A stretch of 64,000 nt of DNA. It comes from Hemileia vastatrix (lineage: Eukaryota; Basidiomycota; Pucciniomycetes; Pucciniales; Zaghouaniaceae). Each line of letters opens with the position of its first letter. The first letter of the stretch is position 1. The DNA is taken from contig JASXTE010000017.1 of NCBI GenBank assembly GCA_030280995.1, positions 11,184,498-11,248,497 on the forward strand, read 5' to 3'. The position numbers were made by a program, and so were the translations under genes. Of this stretch, positions 12,559 to 21,795 are shown piece by piece. The notes below the pieces were generated by a model. It saw only the letters and a program-made list of their open reading frames with translations. It was not told the DNA's origin and ran no database searches.

Positions 12559-13738
12559 TGTGGTCATTCAACATTGGCTGGGGCCTTTGTTTTGTAGTTT
12601 GGTATGGTTGGGTGATGTCTTAAATGGCATTGATTTCTTTTTATGGTGTTTTTCTTTATTTACATTGTGTTTTTCCAGTTTTGGCAGAGGCCTTTGTTGG
12701 GCTGTTTGACACTGTTTTGGTATATGTTAATTTAAATTGGTTGAATAATTGGGTGTTTTTCTGGTTTTTTTCAGTGAATATTGGGACTGTGGGTATTTGG
12801 GTACTACCATTGGATAGCCCAGTATTTTTTCTATATTTTATGTCTTGATGACATTTTTCATATTCTAAGTTTTAAGGGGTCATTTGCTCACTTTTCATTT
12901 CAAAAAGATAGCTGTTTAATTTTGTTTTTTGTGTTTTATGGACCAACCTTAAGTCTTAGGGTTAAGTGCTTAGTACTATTGAGTAGAGCTAATTTTGCTC
13001 TATATTTTATGTCACAATGTTGTCATAGTTTAATTTTGTGTTTTAAGGGTTTTAGTAGTTGTGGTGGATTTTTTTACGTATTTTGGGCCTAATTGGGGGT
13101 TTGTGGTGGTTTTCTGGCTTCAGGGAGGTCTGGCCGCTTCTAGGCGAGCCACCCTCTTGGTTATAGAAGGCTGGGGAGCGCTTCTAGAGGGTTTTATTCA
13201 ATTTGGCTGCTAAAAGCACCAAATTTGTTGCTGTGCATGGATTTTTTAGAGGGTGGTCTGTGTGTACATACTGAAGAAGACAGTTTGGGGCAACCTTAAT
13301 TATCATAAAACCATCCAGAGGTGATATCATTTTTGTCACTCAGTTTTCACTGTTTTTTGGCCACAATTGGCTGTGTTTGTTGCAAGTTTAGTTCTTCATT
13401 TAACCCAACTTTGGCAACTGGTTTCTCTGGTGTAGTTTTGCAACCTGCATCAAGTATTATTGCTGTTTTCTGTGCAACAAGTGCACAGTATTTGGTTTTT
13501 CTGGTGTGGATATTTCTGCATTTCAGGTTCTTTGGTTCTCAGTGGTCTGCTATTGGCTACTGTCTTGACTTTTAAAGCAGTCAAGAAGTGTGTTAGAAGG
13601 GGTATTGTAACAGTTTCTAATTTTTTGTAGCAAATAAATCTCACCTGGTATTTCTCAAAGGGACAGGGTTTTTTCTCTCCAGTTTTACTCCAACTCCCTT
13701 GGTCAAGGCCTATATCTAGTACTATAGGATTGTATACA
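12559..13738 (+). repeat. LTR shared by GA1 (3') and GA2 (5')
   Basis: This 1180-bp LTR begins TGTGGTCATTCAACATTGG and ends TATAGGATTGTATACA, with TG...CA ends. It is preceded by a polypurine tract (end of GA1) and followed by a primer binding site (start of GA2). It therefore serves two internal regions in tandem. It is homologous to the LTRs at 19188-20276 and 31300-32392 read in reverse. Confidence 0.9.
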
Positions 13739-13742
13739 TTTG

Positions 13743-13759
13743 TGGCGCCCAACGTGGGG
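13743..13759 (+). other. GA2 primer binding site, tRNA-Lys type
   Basis: The sequence TGGCGCCCAACGTGGGG begins four nt after the LTR. Its complement ends in GCGCCA and has the form of a tRNA 3' acceptor and T-stem. This class is the lysine-tRNA site used by many gypsy elements. The tRNA identity is my recollection, not a search. Confidence 0.75.
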
Positions 13760-13844
13760 GGAGGATTTGCTAGGCTTTTAGATTTTCTGTTTCTTTTTGA
13801 CTCTCTATTTGGTTGGAGATTGGTTTTCTGGAATTCATTAGACC

Positions 13845-16243
13845 ATGGCTTCTGGACCCACTTTCTCTAGTTGTGGAAGTGGCACTGCTAGTGCTTCTGA
13901 GGATGGTAATCCTCCTGTTTCTGTTAAGCCTTTAGTCAGGATCAAGTCCTGGAAGGGGCCTATGTTTATGGGGAAGGATGTGAAGTTATTTCTGGAGCTT
14001 TTTGTGGCTGCTGGTAATGTAGATGGGGCTTCTCACTTGGAAATGGTGAAGCAAGTCATCTTTTACATTGGTGAAATTGCTTTGGTGAAGGAAGTTGCTG
14101 CAATGGAGGGCTATAGAAGGAAGGATTTGAAGAAGTTGTGTCTACAGATGACAGACAGGTGGGGATCTAGATACTCTATGGTTGATCTCAATATGATTGC
14201 TAGTGAATGGCAATCTTATGGAGGTTTGGATAACCTCCACACTTATAGGAAGTCTCTGACTCAGTTGGAGCCAGTGGTGGAATATTTGGTGGACATACAG
14301 GAGTCGGAGAGTACTGACTCTGCAAGGGATATTTTCTGGTCTTCTCTGGCCAGGAATGTCAGGATTGATATTTTTAAGGAGTTTTTTAAGAAGGATAAGA
14401 TGAAGATTTTTCCTAATGTAAATCAAAAATTGCCTGCTCATTCTGTGGTGAAGGAGTTTGTAGAGGGACATCTGAAACTGTTGGGAGTAGATTCTTGCCA
14501 GGAAGCTAGCACTAAATATGTTAGCAAGGTAAGTGAAGCTTTTGCTGTAGATGTGGAGGAATCTAGGAATAACAAAATTTTGAATAAGGGGAAGGCTCCT
14601 GAGAAGCCTAAAGAGGTTGACCCTGTGGTGGAGCAGTTGGCTGATCTGACAAAACAGCTACATATTTTTGTTCAGGAGGCTCAGAAGACCAATAAGGCTC
14701 CTTCTCAGCCTAGAGATTTTGATTGAAGGGTTGGTAGGAGTGATCCTTGGGTCTGCTCTTATTGCAGCAGGGAGGGCTACAAGTCCAATGATTGTTGGGC
14801 ACTGAATAGGGATATGTCTGAAGGGAAGGTGGAATTTGATGGGAAAATGTTCAAGTTCCCAGATGGTTCTTTTGTGAAGCTTAATGATGAACAGGCTCCA
14901 GTGGAATTGGTGAGTAGAAGACATAATTTCAACTTAAGGAGGCAAAGATTTGAAGAGTTGCCTAATGAGGCTTCTTCTTCTGGTAAAGGTGGAGATGATG
15001 GTAAGAGCAATGGAAAGGAGGCTAATAGAGTCTCATTTACATCTTCCTTTGTTGGTTTGGAGTTGTATTCTTGTGGTGGATGTCAAGTGGCGAATGCTTG
15101 GCTGGTGTTTTTGATGTAGAAGTAGCAAAGGTGGAAGGACTAAGAGCAGCTCTCAGGCCCAACCAAAGTCTAAGGTTTAAAAGGTGGATCCTAAGATGCG
15201 TGCAGCTAGGAAGAATTACAGCGAAGAGGAGCTGTATAAAATGCAGAAGGGTATGGCAGATATGGGCCCCCATAGTTTTGGAGAATTGGACATTAATTGT
15301 GAGCTAATGCCTATGGATGTTGATTCTGACTCTGAGGAGGATGTCCCTTTGGCTTCATTTCCAAAGCCTTCTGGAGTTAGAGGTGCTGGTGAGGGATTTG
15401 GTTTGATTCCTGGTGATGGTAAATCTGTTGGTGGTTCTGTTCCTCAAGAATCTTCTAGGACCAAGCTAGTGAAGTAAAGAGCTTACTTTTAGAGGACGGT
15501 GGTTTCTGTCCAAGTTAATGTTATGGATTCTGTTGTGTAAAGGATGAATCAGGATCAGTTTTGCCTTACTTATGGGTAATTGTATGCTATCAGTCCTGCG
15601 TTGGCTGATAGGCAGAAAAAGCTATTGACCAGGAGAAGGGTTTCTTCTGGGGAGGTGGAATACATTTGTGATTCTTCTAAGCAATTTGGTGAGGGGTTGG
15701 AAACTCATTTTTCTGCACCTCTGGGTTATGTCAATGTCACTCTGAATGGCAGGGAGGCTAGGGCATTGGTGGATTCAGGCTCTCAGATTAACCTGATTTT
15801 TTTGTTTGAGGCTACTCATTTGGGCCTCCACATCAAGACAGGGATTGGTAGAAATTTAAGAGGTATTGGTGGCCATGTCACAGAATTGATTGGAACAGCT
15901 GAATTTGTGAAGCTGGATGTTGGTGGAGCCTCAGGGAAGGTTCATTTTTACATTGCCAAAGGCACTGTAAAAGCTGTTTTGGGTGGACCATTCTTGATGG
16001 ATTTAAGTAAGAATTGGTTATCAGTTTGATGTGGTGATCAGTTTGAAGTTGACTGGTGAAGATGAAAGGAGACCTCACATGAGGCTATCATCTCCTGGAG
16101 AGGCTGGTTGGGAGACCAGTCCTGGTTTGTCTTCAATGTGCCAGTGCATGAATTGTTGTAGGAGAAGAAGAGAAGTGGGTGCTGCCTCTGGTTTTTTGGA
16201 GTATGGCTCAGGCTCTAGTGGGAGTCTGTCTTTTTTAGAGTGA
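13845..16243 (+). pseudogene. GA2 gag-protease, disrupted
   Basis: It starts at the ATG of MASGPTFSS and is open for 293 codons, with the same gag core as GA3. A TGA at 14724 stops the frame just before the zinc knuckle (CSYCSREGYKSNDC, near 14756-14797, where the histidine is replaced by tyrosine). Frameshifts occur near 15075 and 15180. The protease block at 15580-16029 is intact and includes ALVDSGSQINL and VLGGPFLMD. The gene ends in TGA overlapping ATG (TGATG at 16241-16245). Confidence 0.85.
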
Positions 16244-17399
16244 TGAGGGCCAATCGGCCAAGTGCTCCAACCTCTCCCCAAGATGAGGAAATCCTAGGTT
16301 GTAGTAGGTCAGCTCCTTTGGAGATATACCAAGTGGATTTTCAACTTTCTCTTTTTAATGTTTCTCATTTCTGCAAGTATTCTTCAAGTTTTTTATCAAG
16401 TATCTGTTCTCTCTCAAAATTTTCAATTATTTTTAATTAAAGTTCAAAAAAGTAGATTGGTTATATATCTTTGTTTAAAGATATGTGGAAAAGCTGTGGA
16501 GTGGTGAGATTGGGGTCTAAAAGTAAGTCCTCCCAATTGTGCACTGCTAGGGTTTCTTCTATGCCTTTCAAAAAAAATTACATTTTCGACATCTGTGAGC
16601 ATTGGGAAAACCCCTGGTTATTTTTGTAGTATATAATAAGACTCAAGAAAAAAAATTCAAGATAACTGAAAAAAATCAAGAAAAAAATCTGAGGATAATC
16701 AAGAAAGAAGAAAAGAATTATTTTTGTGAAGATCATCAGGATCAAGTTTTGGGTCTCCAGAATGAGGTTAAACTGCACAAAATTTTGAAGAATGAAGATC
16801 AGCAAGATCAATATTTGGGCTTCCAGCATGAGGTGAAACTACACAAAATTTTGAAGAAAGAAAAACAGCAAGATCAATATTTGGGCCTCAAGCATGAGGA
16901 TAAACTGCACAATTTTAGAAGATGTGATTCAGAAGATGAATCAAGATTTGAAGATTTAGAAGATGTAAGTGAGGATGAAGATGTGTAATTGCCAAAAAGT
17001 TTTGGAGTGGTGAGATTGGGGTATAAAATTAAGTCCTCTTAATTGTGCACTGCTAGGGTTTCTTCTACACCTTTCAAAAACATTACCTTGGCCACACATG
17101 TGAGCAATGGGTAAACCCTTGGTTTTTGTTCCAGGTATGGTGGTGAATATGTCCTAAAGATCCCGCAAGTTGAAGGTGTAGCAGCCAAGTATAAGAAGGT
17201 AGTGCAAATTATTAGTCCTTTCAATGAGCCTATGCGTGTAGGTTTGAATCCTCCTTTGAAAAGACATTCTTCATCAAGAGATCCATACTGTACTCCTCTG
17301 GTGAAGAATCCTCCTGGTTTTGTGGAAACTGCTAGGGTGAATGTAGAAAGGTTGAAAGTTGTTAATTTTGGTCCTGATGGGTGTTTGTCTGATCAGTAA
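16243..17399 (+). pseudogene. GA2 pol linker, disrupted
   Basis: It opens at the ATG overlapping the gag-pro stop; the first 66 codons are open (IYQVDFQLSLFNVS). The middle part (16602-16988) has three tandem ~20-residue units of the form D-QDQxLGLxxExKLHKIL, one more than GA3. The end carries the conserved CTPLVKNPPGFVETARV segment and stops in TAA at 17397. Confidence 0.75.
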
Positions 17400-18855
17400 A
17401 AGAAATTTTTGTTGCATGTTATTGTTCTGAGGGAGAAAGCAGTGGAATTTGTTGTAGAGGAAAGGGGTGTGTTGAAACACTCTTATGGGGAACCTTACTT
17501 TATTGATGTGGTTTGTCACAAACCTTTGCAAATAAAACCTATTCTAATTACAGCTGCTAGTAGGGATGGTTTTGAAGAGATTGTTAGGGAAAGAGTCAGG
17601 ACTGGTTTATCCAAACAATCAACATCTAGTTATTCAAGTCTGGATTTCTGTGTAAAGCAGAATGTGAAGCTGAGGGTGGTGCATGATCTCAGAGCCTTGA
17701 ATAGAGTCACTATCATGAATGCAGGGATGCCTCCAAGTGCAGAGGACTTTGTGGAAGCTTTTTCTGGTAGGGTGTGTTATGGTTTGGGAGATATTATGGG
17801 TGGTTATGATAAAAGGGAACTTCACACCAATCCACGGCCACTTACAACGTTTGAGAATCCTCTGGGAAGATTTCAGCTAACAAGGTTTCCCCAAGGAGCA
17901 ACTAATTCAGTAGTGGTATATCAAGCACAAATGGCTTGGATTTTACAAGATGAGGTCGCTACTCATTCTGGTATTTTAATTGATGATGGTAGAATCAAAG
18001 GACCCTCCACTGATTAAGGAAATGCGGTGCTGAAGGAGAACCCAGGTATAAGAAGATTTGTTTCAGAATATGCAATTACTCTAGAGAGATAATTGTTTAG
18101 GATTTAAGAGGCTGGTTTGCCCATTTCTGGGTTAAAGATTTGTTGTTGTGTTCCTACTCTGGAAATTCTGGGTCATGTTTTATGTAAGAAGGGAAGAATT
18201 ATGGCAAAGAAGAAAGTCAACAAAATTCAGTCATGGCCAAGGCCTAAAAATACTACTGATGTCAGGGGGTTTTTGGGGGCTTGTGTGTATGTCAGAGTTT
18301 TTATTTAAGATTTTTCTTTGTTGGCTTCACCTTTTAGGAGGTCTACCAGGAAAGATGCAGAGTTGGAATGGTCAATGGAGTGTGAAGAGGCTTTTCAGAA
18401 GCTGAAGAAGGTGTTAGGTGAAGATATTATTCTTCACAAATTGGATTATGGAGTGGGAGCTGAAAAATTTATCTGGCAATGGACTCAAATTTTATTTCTG
18501 CTGGTGCTTTGTTGTCTCAGGAAGATAATACTGGGAGGGTCAGGCAACTAAGGTATGAGTGCGTGGTATGTAATGAGGTTGAATCTAGATATTCTCAATC
18601 TAAGTTGGAATTGTGTGGTGTAGGAAAAATTTTGAAGAAGCTGCAAACTGTTTTGTGGGGGCAGCTTTTTGAGCTACAGGTGGATGTGAAATCTCTGGTT
18701 CAAATGATCAATACACCTAGTCTTCAAAATTCTCCAATGACTAGGTGGGTGGCATTTATTCAGCATTTCTCTTTTGACCTGGTACCCAAACCTGGAAAAA
18801 CTTTTACAATGCCAGATGGATTATCAAGGAGACTACCCACGGATGAAGATTCAGA
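17400..18855 (+). pseudogene. GA2 reverse transcriptase-RNase H, disrupted
   Basis: RT is open from 17409 to 18017: GRVCYGLGDIMGGYD, PLTTFENPLGRFQLTRFPQG, then LIDDGRIKGP, which replaces the FIDDGGIKGP catalytic motif of GA3 while keeping both aspartates. A TAA at 18015 and frameshifts follow. RNase H is open again from 18479 (SNFISAGALLSQED, KLELCGVGKIL, VDVKSLVQMINTP, KPGKTFTMPDGLSRR). Confidence 0.8.
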
Positions 18856-19187
18856 CTCTGAAGAATTTTATGAAGATGTCCCAGTGGTTAGGGCTAGCAC
18901 AAAAGGTGCTGAAGATTTTTATCTACTCCCCCATGAGGCTAAACTGGATGATTGTTCTCTCCTCCACCAAGAGGTTAAACTGGCTGGTTCTGATCTTGAT
19001 TCTGGTGATAAGGATGTTTTTTTTTATGAAGATGGGGCTATTGTTTGGGATTTCTCGAAATTGGAAAATGGTGATTTGTTGGTGAACTGGATTCTCTTAT
19101 GATTCAGTGGAAGGAAAAGGATTTACCAAAGTTTAGGGATTGGTGTCCTGGTTGGGCTGATAAAGTGGCTCATGTGTACATTGGCGA
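18856..19187 (+). pseudogene. GA2 integrase, 5' part
   Basis: This runs on from RNase H through the acidic linker with two HE-KL repeats (LLPHEAKLDDC, LLHQEVKLAGS) to the start of the integrase N-terminal region (FRDWCPGWADKVAHVYIGD). It is cut at 19188 by GA3. The remainder is at 32397-33596. Confidence 0.85.
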
Positions 19188-20276
19188 TGTAGGCAATCCT
19201 ATAGTACTAGCTATAGGCCTTGACCAAGGGAGTTGGAGAAAAACCAGAGAGAAAATCCCCTGTCCCTTTAGAAAAATAGAGTGAGATTTACTTGCTAAAG
19301 TTGGTTCCTGTTTTGCTAAAGCTCCTGTTTAACACACTTGACTGCTTGATGAGCCAAGAAAGTAGTCCCCAGATAGACTACCAGACCAAAGAATTGAAAT
19401 GTAGAACAAAGTCCACACCAGAGACAGCAAAGATACTTGATGTAGGCTGCAAATCCACACCAGAGACAGCAATAATACTTGCTATAGCTTGCAAGACTAT
19501 AACAGAGAAAACAGTTGCCAAAGTTAAGTTAAATGAAGAACTCACTTGCAACAAACACAGCCAATTGTGGCCAGAAAACAGTGAAAACTGAGTGAGGAAC
19601 AATGAGATCACCTCCAGATTGTTGTATGATGATTAAGGTTGCCCCAAACTGTCTTATTCACTATGTACACACAGACCACTAACTAAGAGCCCATGGGCAC
19701 CCACCAATCTGGCACCTGTACCTGCCAAATTGCATAAAAAACCCTCCTGGAGTGCTCCCGAACCTCCTAAAACAGAGGCGGGCGGACCGCCCGACGTCGG
19801 AGATGCCGCCTGAAGCGGCCCGGCCTCCCTGAAGCCAGAAAACCAATAAAAACCACTAATCTACTTAGAAAAATTAGCTACAACTACTAAAACCTTTAAA
19901 ACACGGAATTTCACTATAACAACATTGTGACATGAAATATAGAGAAAAATTAGCTCTATCCAATGGTACTAAGCACTTAACCCTAAGACTTTAGGTTAGC
20001 CCGTAAAACACGAAAAACAAAATTAAACAGCAATCTTTTATAAATGAAAAATGAGGAAATGACCCCTTAAAACTCAGAATATGAAAAATTTCTACAAGAC
20101 ATAAAATATAGAGAAAAACCAAGGCTATCCAATGATAGCAACCACATACTCCCAGACCCAATATCCACGGAATAAAACCAGAAAAATACCCAATTCTTTA
20201 ACAAATGTCAATTAAGACATGCACAAACTGCGCCAAATCACACAACAAAGGCCCCTGCCAATGTTGAAAGACCACA
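19188..20276 (-). repeat. GA3 3' LTR
   Basis: In element orientation it starts TGTGGTCTTTCAACATTGG and ends GGATTGCCTACA. On the + strand it runs from TGTAGGCAATCC to AAGACCACA. It matches 31300-32392 along its whole length. Antisense gene A begins 48 bp inside, so this LTR or its edge is the likely source of antisense transcription. Confidence 0.92.
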
Positions 20277-20286
20277 TCCTCCCTCC
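20277..20286 (-). other. GA3 polypurine tract
   Basis: On the - strand the ten bases just before the 3' LTR read GGAGGGAGGA, an intact purine tract for plus-strand priming. Confidence 0.75.
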
Positions 20287-20324
20287 AATTGAGAATGTCC
20301 GCATTCTTTCTTCATCCAACCACC

Positions 20325-20965
20325 ATGTTTAATCTTCTTCCCAAATCTGCCTCTGAAATGGGCCACTGCCAATACTGCATCGACAATAATTTAATCTGTG
20401 CCATGGCACCACCTGTTCATCCATACAGAACGTCCTGCAATGTCTGCCAATCCAGAAGGAAGACCTGCCACAGACCTGGTCCACTTTCTTCCACAAAAGA
20501 TTCACCTCCACTTCAACCTGGTCCTTCTTCTGCTAGCACCAAAAGATCTAGGCCATCCATCCTGATACCCAGATTAATCAAAAAGCTCCACCCTTCCCAG
20601 AAGGGTGCCACAACCCATAAAACATCTAGTTCCCCCATCCCTGGTCTATCCGGTGGTAAAGAACATTCATTTCTTCCTTCAACTTTAAAACTGATAACTT
20701 CTCAGTTCCTCCCTCTTCTGATAGTGATGATAACAATGTAGGATCCATCGCACCACCAACACCAACACACTTGCCCACTATCAAGGCCAAGTTCCAACAG
20801 CACACATCTCAACAGAAACAACTTCTGCTTCACTACTTCCAATCCACTCCTGCTAGAGATCCACAGGACATTGAGAACAGAAGACACCTCATTCACCAGT
20901 TCAAAGCTAATTCTGAACACTTCATTTCATCTCTTGATTCCCTCTGTAATTCGACTAGTACTTGA
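20325..20965 (+). CDS. GA3 antisense gene A: Zn2Cys6-like protein, one intron
   Basis: This gene runs opposite to gag-pol and is read from the 3' LTR side. I choose the ATG at 20325 because its CACC context is conserved in GA1; an ATG at 20295 is also in frame. Exons 20325-20655 and 20706-20965 join in frame to give 196 residues. Cysteines 15, 18, 25, 38, 41 and 48 form C-x2-C-x6-C, a 12-residue linker, and C-x2-C-x6-C. This is the spacing of fungal Zn2Cys6 clusters, but the basic residues (CQSRRKTC) sit in the second half rather than the first. A Ser/Pro-rich stretch follows. Exon 2 encodes an acidic patch (SSDSDDNN), then a helical region (KAKFQQH, YFQSTPARD, IENRRHLIHQFKA) conserved in GA1. 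Function unknown; a nuclear DNA- or RNA-binding role is inference. Confidence 0.7.
20656..20705 (+). other. Intron in GA3 antisense gene A
   Basis: This 50-bp intron starts GTAAAG and ends TTCTCAG, with a branch-like CTGATAAC 10-15 nt before the end. Splicing joins two different frames into one continuous protein. GA1 has the same intron (12129-12177 on the - strand) with donor GTAAAAC and branch-like CTGATGAC. Confidence 0.75.
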
Positions 20966-21795
20966 GTTTGATTCAGAAAAGAAAAATTGACCACACCCTC
21001 TATAGGATGTAACCACAAACAACCCTCAGTTTTAAGTCTTGGGGGACCATCCTCATTTTATAGTCTTGGGGGACTCAAAAACCCTCAGTTTAAAGTCTTG
21101 GGGGACTCAAAAACCTAAATCATAAACCCAGAACCAGAGATCAACCACATTAAGACACAGAGAAAAAACTAACATTCTGGGGTAATTGTAAATAGAGTAG
21201 CCAGCCCATCAATTACCCCCAAACTTGCCTTTGCTAAATTTGGAGGCTCCCCCTGTGGATACCCTCCTCCAATCTTTCGAACCCAACTCCAACAACAAAA
21301 ACTTTTCCCTCATTTTATAGTCTTGGGGGACTTACAACCCTCAGTTTAAAGTCTTGGGGGACTAACACAGTGTTCAGTTTAAAGTCTTGACGGACTAGCC
21401 TTGATAAGATCTTGAAACCAGCCAGTTTAAAGTCTTGGAGGACTACTAGATCCACAGTAGTAAAATTAAATTCTTGAGTAAATCTTTAAAAACCAGCCAG
21501 TTTTAAGTCTTGGAGGACTAACAGAAACCAGATTTCAGTTTAAAGTCTTGATGGACTGATCTTGATACCATAGATTTTTCAGTTTAAAGTCTTGATGGAC
21601 TGCCTTGATAATATAGCTTTTTCAGTTTAGAGTATTGATGGACTGATGGAATTTTGCATAAAATGGATGCAGCCAATTTCATGCAGCACACCTCTACAGC
21701 CAACCTGCTGAGCTTTCACCTTCACTTCATCATCTACCCATCACTGACAACAATCTCCTCCTATCCCTTTTCATCATCTTTTCTCACCACAGATC
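20966..21795. repeat. GA3 intergenic repeat cluster
   Basis: No gene is seen. On the + strand there are eleven copies of CAGTTTAAAGTCTTGGGGGA or close variants (near 21025, 21052, 21085, 21311, 21341, 21373, 21421, 21494, 21536, 21578, 21622). A hairpin GGGGTAATTG...CAATTACCCC lies at 21179-21219. The repeats sit between antisense genes A and B. The same motif recurs near 24064 and 24325 and, as peptide-coding repeats, in pol. Confidence 0.8.

Larger units (their letters stand above)
1..13738 (+). mobile_element. Ty3/gypsy element GA1 (decayed, 5' end cut by window)
   Basis: This is a full-length but heavily mutated copy of LTR retrotransposon family GA, read on the + strand. Order: partial 5' LTR, degenerate primer binding site, gag-protease, linker, RT-RNase H, integrase, a long non-coding zone, two antisense gene remnants, 3' LTR. 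Every coding block matches the better preserved copy GA3 on the opposite strand. Frames break every few hundred bases, often where GA3 has CAG or TGG and GA1 has TAG. Its 3' LTR is also the 5' LTR of GA2. Confidence 0.9.

Noticed and set aside
12524..13092. Hydrophobic open frames in and near the shared LTR.
   Set aside because: They lie in the LTR, are compositional, and do not persist in the other LTR copies.
14142..15273. Minus-strand frames opposite GA2 gag.
   Set aside because: Shadows of gag; no counterpart in GA3 and no recognisable domain.
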